Assembly (NCBI RefSeq): GCF_029784155.1
Contig: NC_073693.1
Coordinates: 354,086,591-354,150,590, forward strand
Direction: 5' to 3'
DNA: 64,000 nucleotides
From: Uranotaenia lowii
Taxonomy: Eukaryota; Arthropoda; Insecta; Diptera; Culicidae
A program made the translations under genes and the position numbers. Each line of letters begins with the position of its first letter. Position 1 is the first letter of the stretch. The notes under the pieces were generated by a model. It had not been told where the DNA came from and made no database searches. It saw only the letters and a list, made by a program, of their open reading frames with translations. This document shows positions 12,481-22,910 of this stretch, piece after piece.

Positions 12481-12915
12481 AAAAACATAATAATCAATGA
12501 CAAGGGTAGGGGCATCAGGGTATCCTCACTTTGCAAAAGGAGCGGGTAGCAGTATGTATACTGGACGTTCCTCAATTCATGTCAAGGGAATTTGGCATGG
12601 TTGTGGAAAATATAGTATTGTATTACTTTTTGTAAAATAAGGAGGCACTCTTTTTTCGGAAGCCTTGGCGGCGGGATTATAGCTTGCATGCTATCTTGGT
12701 TAGTCAACAAAATGGTTATAGCTTCTCGAGACTTCTCCCACTTGTAACCCTGGATACCATAAGTGCCTCTGCTTACGATTCCATTCCCTTGAAAGTCTCA
12801 TTGAGCGGCTATAGCTGTCTTGCGTGGTAAACAAGATGGACGCGTGGGTTATTTTTTTGGCCATAACCACGGCGCTGCCGCAAACCCAAGGTGGATACAT
12901 ACATACATACATACA
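12480..12915 (+). repeat. GC-richer retroelement 3' region ending in (CATA)n
   Basis: A block of moderate GC content ends CCCAAGGTGGA followed by about five CATA units, then the 23-bp duplication. Short microsatellite tails of this kind terminate many insect LINEs and SINEs. No A-box/B-box pair or RT frame is evident, so the family is unassigned. The minus-strand open frame over 12700-12912 is judged spurious. Confidence 0.4.
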
Positions 12916-12938
12916 TAATAAATTACTTGAATGTATTC

Positions 12939-13954
12939 AGCATTGCTTATAATGCATGGTTTTAAATGAACATAGAATTGATGGCTTTTTTTGCTAAGTG
13001 GTTGGTGTTTTACAAATTATTTACTACCAGTACCGTGCATAATTTAATAGACGTTTGAGTGCACGCAAGAATATCTCCAACTTTACACATTTCTAACGTT
13101 CAACTCCAATGACATTGTTTCTTCATAATTTTTTATTTTAAGATTTGATTATTTTTGGTTCGATTATCTAATGGCACTAAACCTCTCTCAAGTATTTGAA
13201 ACATTAGATACATCAATTATATGAAAATTAGACTTTTTCAACTTCTTTCATTCAAACTGCAATATCTTATATACGACCAATACATACGACTTACATACGA
13301 CTATGCTCTGTTCACTGAGAGATCCTTGAAAACTAAAACTTAAACTTCTCCAGTTTTCAGAAACTCTCGAAATGGGAATCAATAACTACTCGAGGAAAAA
13401 AAATCAATTCCTGGACCGATAACCTCGATTTCTATTGAATGTTGACGATGCATGGAAAATCGATGCAAAAAACTCCCGTTGCAGTTCAAAATGACAAGAG
13501 AATTTAGATGAATGAATTATTTAAACTTTGAAATAAGAGTTCACGAGTCTCTTGTTTGGATCTCAATACAAGTTTAGATAATAAAAAATCGGAAGATATG
13601 ATTTTTTTGCATGAACCGCAACCGCAAAATTTCAAATCTATACCTCATGAGGGAGGAATAGTTTGAGACAATTTCGGTATAATTGAATGGAAGGTATAAT
13701 ATTTTGCTGCCTGCAGATGCATTAGCCAAGCAATGGTAGACCTGTTTACAATAAAGCTATCCTAGTTTCATGGCTTATTGCTGCTGGTTACTTGAAAGAA
13801 CTTCTGCTGTTATCCTGTGCGGTTGATCCGTTCGATGTAAGCTAATGTCAATTGCATGAACCGCAACCGCAAAATTCTAAATGTATTTCTGAAGAGGGTG
13901 GAATAAATTGAGACAATTTCGGTCTCCTTGTACGACGGAATTAGGAACCTGCAC
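12939..13954. repeat. AT-rich sequence with a duplicated 70-bp segment
   Basis: About 70 bp starting TGCATGAACCGCAACCGCAA at about 13609 recurs as a direct copy at about 13853 with some substitutions; both end GAGACAATTTCGGT. The rest is AT-rich with no gene recognised. Confidence 0.6.
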
Positions 13955-14801
13955 TCAGCCGAAATAAAAACGTTAAATTCACCTAGATTTTCACGTAGGC
14001 GCTCTCTACGTGAATTTTTGCTCGACTTACGTGAATCACTTAGAAGCTAATACAAATTCACTTGATCCGTACGTGAAATTCATATGGCTGATCGCTGTCA
14101 AAACGAAGACACATTCGATTTACGTGAAAATCGAGTGATCCGCCAAGCACAAAGGGATTTGGTGCATTCTATGTGACGTTCACGTAGCTCTGGATAACTT
14201 ATTCACATAAAATCTATGTGACAGAATACACTACTCAAGATGGCACGGATCCAACAGTTGGTGCTATCAGAAAGACAAATTCTAGGTGATGGAGAAGCTG
14301 ATTTTTCGTAAGAAGTTAAAATTAAGTTGTGAATTCGTTATTTATATTTTTTGTTATTTTTCAGAATTCGGAATTGGGGCAGCTAGGACGACCAGGCAAT
14401 TGTTATGGAGGCAACCCACATGCCGTCTTCGATGCAATATAATATGTAAGGTATGTGAAAAAAAAGTGTCCAAAGTTTCAATTAAAAATAAAAAGTGCAT
14501 CATGTATTAGAAAAATTAAATGTCCTGCAAAATCAACACATTTTTTGTTTATAAGATCCGAAAAAACCAACTACGTTTATATTTCAATAAAAGCTACGTG
14601 AATCGCATGTAGCAGAACGCATCCCTTTTCACATTCGACCTATGTTATTTTCACATACAACTCATATGAAAATTACGTGAATTCCGCTTGCTGCGCCAGC
14701 TCCGTTTGCTACCTGAAATTCACGTAGGTTTCACGTGATTTTCATGGTGGCAAAAATCCATGTACATTTTCACGTAGCGTTCATGTGAAGAATTTTTTCG
14801 G
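13955..14801. mobile_element. DNA element with inverted ends and dense TTCACGTA/TACGTGAA motifs
   Basis: The left end CACTCAGCCGAAATAAAAAC pairs imperfectly with the right end ...AATTTTTTCGGTGTG. Both outer thirds are packed with TTCACGTA or its complement TACGTGAA and near variants (about a dozen, for example near 13990, 14009, 14029, 14071, 14122, 14177, 14595, 14676, 14720 and 14769). Such subterminal repeats are typical transposase-binding sites. The middle contains an exon-like segment (ATG at about 14239, GTAAG donor at about 14308, pyrimidine tract plus CAG at about 14362). Exact ends and target duplication are uncertain. Confidence 0.6.
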
Positions 14802-15023
14802 TGTGGTACGACAATGACGGAACTTGAATGAGGAAAATAAATCATAAATTGACTAAAAAGTACGTAATGGATTGATCTATTTCCTTCATAGTTTCATAAA
14901 ACAGTATTAGAAATATAGTTCAATTACTAAACATCAGTTTTAAAACAACGTGGAAGGCAATTCTATTGAAATAATGAAAAAAGCTTCCTTAAGCCGTTGT
15001 CTTAGGGTCCTTTACCCTAATAA

Positions 15024-17100
15024 TCTGTATATATAAAAATGAACTTCTGTCTGTCTGTTTGTCTGTTCCCTAAAATTCGGAAACTACTGAACCGATTTGC
15101 GTTAAATTTGGCAGGTGGGAGTATTAGACGTCGGGGAAGGTTCCTATTAAGGTTTGAGACTCCTCCCTCTAACGAGAAGGGGGGAGGGGGGCATTCAAAC
15201 AAAAGACAAATATTCGCATAACTAGAAAATCGATCAAACAAATTGTACCAAACATGACATAGGTGGGTACTCGGGTACGGAGAATGTTTCTAAGAATATT
15301 TGGTACCCCTCCCCCTTTTTGTTGAGGAGATAGGAAGGAGAGAGGGTGCCTATCTCACAATTTTTTACATACCTGGAGAATTTATCAAGCTAATGGAACC
15401 AAATTTGGCATGGGAGAGAAGTGGAATACGAGAAATGGTTCTATGATTGTTTCAAACCCCTCTCTCCTTCCAGAGTGAAGATACATGAAGGAACGAAGGG
15501 GGCTTTCATACCTTTTTTATTGCATAACTTGAAAACAATTCGATCAAATGAAACCAAATTTCGCTTGGAAGGGTATTTGGGTACGATAAATAGTTCAATG
15601 AATATTTGGTACACCTCCCTCCTTCCAGTGAAAAGATAGAAGGTGGGGAGGGTGCATCTTTACAATTTTCAGCACTACTGGAAAACTAATCGAGGAAATG
15701 GAATCAAATTTGGCGTGGGAAGGTATTTGGTTACGAGAAATGTTTCTATGATATTTTGACAACCTTCCGTTCTTCCAGTCGGAAAATTTTAAGGAAGAAG
15801 TGTGCTCCCATACAATTTTTTAAATCACTCGAGAACTTACCCAGCAAATGGAACGAAATTTGGCTTGGAAGGGTATTTGAGCACAAGGAATGTTTCTGTG
15901 AATATTCGGTACTACTGCCTCCTTCCAGTGGGATGATAGGAAGAAGAGAGGGGGGCATCTTTACAATTTTTCACATAACTCTAGAACTAATAGAGCAATT
16001 GGAAACAATTTTGGCATGGGAAAGCATTTAGATACGAAAAACGGTTATTTGCTCATTTGAGACTTCTTTCTCCTTTAATTGGGGATACAGTTAGGGAAGA
16101 CGGGAGCTCACATACGATCGTTTTGCATAAAAAAGAACTTATCAAACAAATGGAACTGAATATGACATGGAACAATCATACCATCAAGCAAATGAAATAG
16201 AATTTAGCATGGGAGTGTATTTTAATACACGGAATGTTTGATCTTGATCCCCTCCTTCCAGGTAGGGGATAGGTAGAAAGAGGGGCTCCGACACAAATTT
16301 TAAAGCATAATTCGACAACTAATAAAGCAAACGACACCAAATTTGGCATGAGAGAGTATTCGAGCACAAGAAATGTTTATCCGGTGGTTTAGCACCTCTC
16401 CCTCCATTAAGTGGAACGATAAAAAGTGGGACATATTGTTTTTAACATTTCGGTAACTAATCGAGAAAATAGAACCAAATTTGCATGGGAGCATATTTGT
16501 ATACGGGAGCATATTTTTCTTCGATGGTTTGAGACCTCTTTCTCTTGCCAGAGGGAACATATAAAGTGGGAAGAGGGTCATTCATTTTTTGAATAACTCG
16601 AGAACTTATCGAAAATGGAGCCATATATGACATGGAGTTGTATTTGTATACCCCCTTTCTTTCATTTTGATATAGGAATGAGGGAGGGAGTCACTCTCAA
16701 AATGTTTATATTAATTTAAGTACGAATGTGTAAAATATGTTTCCCGTGATGTTATTTTGATACAAAAAATGTTTCTATGAAAGTTTGAGACCCTCTTCAC
16801 ATCAAAAAGGAACAGCGAAGATTGCATATATGGAAAATATTTGAGCGTTATTTATTAACTTAGCAAGCAAAGAAATCCAGAGTAATAAAAATGATTAAAA
16901 CCCGGATTTGAAAAAAATTAATTAAGATTTCAAACTAAAAAAAAGTTGTTACTTAATTTAAAAAATAACATTTTAATGAATTTGAAATTGAATTTAAAAT
17001 TTTGGGCAAATAATAAATGAAAATGAATGAAATGAATAACTAGGTACCAAAAATTTCAACAACTTTTGGAAGTTGTAGCAAAGCACACCGGGTCAGCTAG
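15024..17100 (+). mobile_element. Non-autonomous Helitron with internal units of about 148 bp
   Basis: It starts TCTGTATATATAAAAATGAA, directly after an A, and ends GCACACCGGGTCAGCTAG, directly before a T. TC...CTAG ends inserted between A and T are diagnostic of Helitrons. Just inside the left end is a short imperfect CTGT microsatellite (15046-15065). The body consists of about eleven degenerate units, each with an AAATTTGGCATGGGA-like core followed by a purine-rich AGGGGGAGG tract. The cores lie near 15105, 15252, 15400, 15556, 15704, 15854, 16007, 16200, 16336, 16480 and 16623. No Rep/helicase is encoded. A related segment lies at 59577-60085. Confidence 0.8.
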
Positions 17101-18320
17101 TAATGAATAAAAAAAGAATAATTATATATACTCATATGAGAGTTACATTAGTGGCTCTAATCCCGATCAGAAAAGAAAAACTTAATTATATCAAAAAAAA
17201 ATATTTTGATATTTTATTTTTTCATACGAAAAACAAGACATAATTCAGTACTCGTCAGATGTTAAAATATCTCAAACTATATCTATTAAAAAGTCCATTC
17301 AATAAAAACAAATTTATATCACACTTTGATAGCATTATTTCAAGATTATAACTAAATCAGATAATATTGATCAAAAAAAAAGACAAAAATATGAGTCTTG
17401 CATACAAGCTTTCACGCAATGATTACTTTGGACTCAAGTACTTGTATGCAAGGTAGGTTGTTGAATTGCCTCCTGCCTTGTACTTTTTCGAATTGTTCCA
17501 AACCTGCAATTCTTGAAAAGATTGGATACAGCCAGAAGATTCTAACCTGGACCTTCCGTTTGAGAAATGCGCACGCTACCACAGAAAAATGCCTGGTGCA
17601 TTGAAATGAGGGCTTCAAAATTCCAATTGAAGCTTTCGAAGCTAGGAAATTCAGACAGAAAAAACAACTGTTTACATCAAAGCAGGTTTAATTTTTTTTT
17701 ATAAACGACAAAAACGAAGAATTTCATGTAAAAGCTATATCTGAATAAGTTAATATTATCTCGATGAGATGGGTTTGAGAATTAGTTTCAATGTTCCAAT
17801 TTATATTTTATAAAATGTATAATACATTAAACAAGAATCAAACTAGGCCTACCGAATATTTTCAGAAAAAAAGCGGGACATTTCGCGAAAAAGCGGGACA
17901 TTTTATTTTAGATACTCTTAAAAATCTGATTTTTATGACCATTCCAACACATAAGTTCAGCTTACTCAAATTGAGAATGTTGTAGTTCAGAGTTATTTTT
18001 AATCCAAAATTTTAAGACAGTTTTTATGATGTAAAACCGCCTTTTTTAATCATCTACCAAGTTTATTTAATTCAACTCGTCCATTCATTCATTCATTGTT
18101 TGATTGAAAATAGTTTTTTTTTCGCTCGGTAGTACTGTTCTATTTTAACCGAAATTTGACTTTTCAAGCTTTAAATTCAAGAAATTCTGCTTGGATTTTG
18201 GAGCAACATCTGGAACCATCATTTGGAAACAACTTAAAGAATATTTTCTTCAATCTAAAAATATTTAAATCACTTCTCAAAGATCGCTTACTGAACCAGA
18301 TTGTTATGGTGTAGCTAAGA
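17101..18320. other. AT-rich stretch, no gene recognised
   Basis: It contains a small hairpin (CTTGCATACAAG at 17398 with its complement CTTGTATGCAAG at 17441) and a GCGGGACATTT motif repeated near 17871 and 17890. No supported coding region is present. Confidence 0.45.
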
Positions 18321-18763
18321 TCAGCTTGCCAGATTTCCCGGTTTAATCCGGATATTTGACACAAAATTTGAGAAAAGTTCGGTCCGGCCTTGAATTTGCA
18401 CAAATATATTCACTTTATTTCAAAAACTGAACAACAAAACTTGAATTGATTGTTTAAAATATTTTATATTACGCCCTAAAACGATTTTTTTGAGCAAGTT
18501 CAATCTAAATAATCAGTTTAAGGAAGCTTAAATAACGATTAAAAAACTGCTGATGTGTTTTGATGAAAAAACATGTTTTCAAATGTTTTATTTTTGATTT
18601 TCCATGGAATAATTCCGTGGTTTTAAGCAAATTTTCTCGTATACTGCCCGCATTTAGGGTAGAAAATTTTGAAATCAGATGACCGGATTTTGCCTAGTTT
18701 TTAGATAAAATTGCCCGTATTTAACGGGTACGGATATGTCTGGTAAATATTCTGGCAACCTGA
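18321..18763. mobile_element. MITE with TCAGSTTGCCAGA ends
   Basis: TCAGCTTGCCAGA at the left pairs with TCTGGCAACCTGA at the right (one mismatch in 13), enclosing about 443 bp with CCCGGTTTAATCCGG-like interior palindromes. No clear target duplication is visible, so the exact ends are provisional. The RTE element begins 37 bp downstream, after its target duplication. Confidence 0.5.
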
Positions 18764-19151
18764 AATGCTATGACCTGAAGGAGTTATTTACTTTTGTCTT
18801 GGCTAGCGAAGTAGACAATGTGCAACTCGAGACCCCATACACCCAACCTTCGGGTAGTGGTCATATCACCTCTTGTCTGCAACTCCGATTCTCTACCTCC
18901 CCGTGGTGCTAGCTGGGGTGCGAGCAACCTTAGCGGAGATCGGGTACACAACCCCGGTGGATGCTTTGGTCGCATGTAGACTAAGTTAGGGGGCTTCGTA
19001 CGTGTCTGTTCTCCATGTCAGGGGCGGCGTGCGGAGTGCAACAACGTCCTGGTGGTGTTCGGGACCCAAAACAGCAACATTACGACGGTCCTCCTGCGAG
19101 ATAGTGGGGTTAGCTGCGGGCCTTGCCAGCCTGTGACTACAAAAAACATAA

Positions 19152-19977
19152 GCAACGAACAACGAACAACAAATTTCGGATGGAAATCGGCAAAGACCCA
19201 CGCGACGAAAAGGGACTAGCGATTGGAAACTTGGAACATGGAACTGCCGATCTCTAAATTTTGTGGGCAGTACCCACGTGCTCTCCAACGAATTGAAGAG
19301 CCGCAAATTCGACATCGTAGCGCTGCAGGAGGTATGCTGGAAGGGCTCCACGGTACGAACGTACCCAGATGGTCGTGCCATCTACCAGAGCTGCGGCAAC
19401 ACACACGAGCTTGGAACAGCTTTTATAGTGATGGGAAAGATGCAAAAGCGCGTGATCGGGTGGTGGCCGATCAACTCACGAATGTGCCGGTTGAGAATCA
19501 AGGGCCGGTTCTTCAACATCAGCATCATCAACGTGCACAGCCCTCACCTCGGAAGTACCGGTGACGACAAAGACGAATTCTACACGCAGCTGGAGCGTGA
19601 ATACGACAGTTGCCCAAAACATGATATCAAGATCGTCATCTCTGATTTCAATGCTCAGGTCGGCCAGGAGGAGGAATTCAAACCGACAATTGGAAGGTTC
19701 AGTGCACACCAGCTGACCAACGAAAACGGCCTCAGACTTATTGATTTCGCCGCCTCCAAACGAATGGCCGTACGTAGTACCTTTTTCCAGCACCGCCTCC
19801 CACACAAGTACACCTGGAGATCACCGTACCAAACTCAATCACAGATCGACCACGTTTTGATCGACAGCCGGCACTTCTCGGACATCATCGACGTCAGATC
19901 CTGTCGGGGCGCCAACATCGAGTCGGACCATTATCTGGTGATGGTGAAGATGCGCCCAAAACTCTCCGTAGTGAACA
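19152..19977 (+). CDS. RTE ORF, 5' part: AP-type endonuclease domain (interrupted)
   Basis: This frame is open from the codon after TAA 19149-19151. It carries an exonuclease-endonuclease-phosphatase fold: TWNCRSLN at about 19236, LQEVCW (catalytic Glu), a DFNAQVG loop, QIDHVLI and the terminal ESDHYLV with the SDH triad. This domain nicks target DNA to prime reverse transcription. There is no ATG near the domain start (a GTG lies at 19263), so the true start may lie upstream or translation may be unconventional. The frame reads into the LTR-like insertion and stops at 19980-19982. With that insertion removed it continues in the same frame into 22911-25069, giving 995 codons including the stop. 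Confidence 0.85.
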
Positions 19978-21954
19978 TGTAACGTGGTTACATTTATGTA
20001 TATATAAATAGTAATTAAAATCGAAAATAAAGCTTAGTTCTTTTAGAAATGGGACAGTTACAAATGCCTGTATCTCAAAAACCATTCGTTTGAACGAAAT
20101 ACTTTCTATGAAGGAAAAGTAGGCAATGTTATGATATTTCATGAAAAAATTTGAAAAAAAATATTTACCGTTTTTTGTAAAAGAAATTTCTACTTTATTC
20201 TTGGTGTCTCCCATTGGCCGGCGCACACTTTTTTCTGTCATGGTATTGATCAGTTTCTCCAACTTATACTTTGTAAAATCTATATTTTAGGTGGCTTCAC
20301 CTTCCTTCTTCAATTTCTGATACTTTTTGGTCCAATACTTCTCTGGAAACTGGAAACTGGAAGCATTTTAGTGGATACAGTTGTTTCGAAATGAACAAAT
20401 TTGGTTATTTTTTATCACATTTTTGAACGTTTTTTTTTCGGTACCGGTTTTACAGCTTAAGAGCTTTGGAACTATCAAAAAATGGCTGTTTGAGGTTGGA
20501 TTTCAATGAGTCATCACTAGGCAACACTTTCAGCTTATCGGAGAAAATTGTTTTGGACATTTCAGCGATCTACCCTTAGCTTTTCGTTTATTGAAAATTA
20601 AAAATGCTGGTATGAGACTTGCATTCCTTGATGATCCTTAACCGTTGTTGCCGATCATCTGCTTCACTCCAATGCTTGATTTGAACTTTGTGGACATTAT
20701 TGACAGTGTTTGCATACTTATCCACCACATAAACTCAGTAATTCTTTGAATAATCAACGGTTTTTTCAGCTATCAATTTGATAATGACGAATTTTAAAGG
20801 AATCTGTGCAAAAATTTTTTTTTCTTTTTCTCAAGCATCGTACATATCTCAAAAACGCGTAAATTTTAAATTTTGAAAAAAATAGGTCGAATAGTACTTT
20901 TTACAGGCAACAAAATGCTGTTCAAATTTTTAATATCCAATAACTAGTTAACGAGCTATTAGCAAATGAAAGTGTCCCATTTCTAAAAGAACTAAGCTTT
21001 AAGACATTTCTGTACATATAGAGATAAGTTCACGTTAATTATTTATTGTTATTGTTTATCAATATTGTGCCGTTCTAATGAAACGATCAGTCGACATGTT
21101 TTCCGTCACATGTTCTATGCCATACAATCTTTCATGCAAGCCTTTATTATACTTTCGCATACAACATCCGCTTTCATGACTCAAGTGATCGAGTGTCACC
21201 TCTCGAGATTCTTCTCAGAGATCCGAATAGGTTCGGTAATGAAAGGGGGAGATGGCTTGTTGTGGAAGACACAAGGAGATTCCCAATGTCATGCCGAGAG
21301 CATAGCTGGAGTACACGAACTCAGGTTCGAAAGTTCGTTGACCGGATTCGTAGGTCATCGGATTTCCCCTCCAAAGATCAAAGGATTTTCCTACTTGCGA
21401 CCTAACTGAGGATTCACGGAATGAAGCTCGATCACTTTGATCCAGACAGTGGTTTAGGCAGTAGCGAGGATTAATTCCATATTTGTTTGTTTCGCGAATT
21501 GTCTAGTTAAAGTAAAAGTCCACGTGAAGTATCTTGAGAGTTAGGTGTTAATTGTTCTGTTCCTTTTTCCATTGTAGCTAGGCCAAAAAGCTAGGAAATA
21601 GTGTTGTGCGTGTTAATTCCGTTGTGCGTAAACAATTGTTAAAAAGGTAAAAATTCTAATGAATTTTGTGTGTGAACTGTGTGTGTTAATTATTGTCGAA
21701 AACCATCCGACATTTTATTATGTAGGGAGCTAGCATCACAACTGGTTTAGCGATTGCTAAACCCAACCGGAACCTCGTTCATCCAGCCACGGGAGGCTTC
21801 AAGGTTTGCCCGACGAGGCCACGTCGGAAGCGGAACCGTCCGTCACCACACGGTTTTCCGTCAGCCGGAACACCAAACCTTCGGCTAACGAAATTCGCCA
21901 CCTGATTCGTCGAAGAATCATCATCATCATCACCATGTAAGGTCACACAGCTCC

Positions 21955-21985
<31 letters not shown>

Positions 21986-22906
21986 GTAAGCTACTTCGAC
22001 AACGAGCCAGACAGCTCTGCTTAATCGGCATCGAGCCATGAAAACGGTACTGTAAGTAACCAAATCCGAAACCTACATATATGCGCATATAACCCCCTGG
22101 CCCCATGATACTTTAAACCACACACAGTTTTGGAAACTTTGCCAATTCACAGTTTCCCAATTTGAGAAGCTTCACCACTAAAAGCTGATTCTCAACTAAA
22201 ATCGCAAAACTGATAGGGAAAGCAACAAACAGGAACAATTAGAAACTAAACATGTAATCTGAAAAAAAAAGTCGACAACAAAATACATTTATAAAAATAG
22301 AAACCAAATGTAGTCAATGAATAAAAATCTAGCATGCTGTAAATAGTTCTCGCCAACCAAATAAATGTATTTATTCATTACGTTCCGTCATAAGATGTTG
22401 TTGTAAATTGAATCAGCTTTCCCCTGAACAATTGCGTCTGGTTCGAAAAGGTATTTCACGTGTTTTGTCCGCTTAGTTTCTAGAGTTTTCTTGTAGTTTT
22501 TTCTATTTTCTTTATTTTACTCCGGGATGAACTGCTCGGGAAAACAGTTCCCTCGCTTACGCCTCTATTATGGAATGGAAAAAGGTAGGAAAGTAAGTTC
22601 CACCCATGACGAGATGCGCAAGCGAGTGCTTTTCGAGCGGATAGAACAACGGTTTGCGTCCCAGCTAGCCTCTTGGCACGACGGTGCAACTGCTGGTCCT
22701 TTTTCCTGGCATCCCCATTCCCCTAATTATTCCGTGTCCTTTTTCGGATCCATTTGGACAACCCGCCCTGAGGTCGGGAGTCTAGCCGGGCAATCAACCT
22801 CGACGAGTGGTCCTCATATGAGGTGGCGCGTAAATCACTCGTTTGATGAAAGCGGAAGTTGTATGGGAGAGGCTGAATCCTCACGCGCGAAATCGCACGT
22901 GTTACA
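19978..22906. mobile_element. TG...CA insertion with 4-bp duplication AACA, probable solo LTR
   Basis: The insert begins TGTAACGTGG and ends CACGTGTTACA, flanked by AACA at 19974-19977 and 22907-22910. TG...CA ends with a 4-bp duplication are typical of Ty3/gypsy-type integration. I find no second long direct repeat inside, no primer-binding site I can defend and no gag/pol frame, so a solo LTR of about 1.96 kb (after removing the nested 970-bp element) is the best reading. It would be long for an LTR. A (CAA)n run lies at about 21954-21984. The 5' tip ATGTAAC-GTG-GTTACAT is itself a perfect palindrome. Short open frames inside are unsupported. Confidence 0.65.
20030..20999. mobile_element. 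TA-flanked DNA element nested in the LTR-like insert
   Basis: Perfect 27-bp terminal inverted repeats begin AAGCTTAGTTCTTTTAGAAA at the left and end with the complement at the right. They are flanked by TA at 20028-20029 and 21000-21001. The size is 970 bp. The minus strand reads like degraded Tc1-family sequence: a lysine-rich segment ending KLINTMTEK near 20250 resembles the C-terminal end of Tc1 transposases. No frame is intact, so this is a dead or non-autonomous Tc1/mariner-type copy. The family match is a weak inference; the ends are clear. Confidence 0.8.
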
Positions 22907-22910
22907 AACA

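Larger units (their letters stand above)
7107..12938 (+). mobile_element. Candidate retroposed insertion with 23-bp target duplication and (CATA)n tail
   Basis: An exact 23-bp direct repeat lies at 7107-7129 and 12916-12938. The right copy is immediately preceded by a (CATA)n run (about 12896-12915), which is what a LINE or SINE insertion on the plus strand looks like. The left junction opens with a GC-rich start (CGTCTCGCGCGTGATCCCGA). The 5.8-kb interior contains three later insertions (7180-7801, 8290-9212, 9665-10995). Subtracting these leaves about 2.9 kb, with no reverse transcriptase. The 12480-12915 part is the likely 3' end. The element is unidentified. That the whole interval is one insertion is inferred from the direct repeat and tail. 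Confidence 0.45.
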
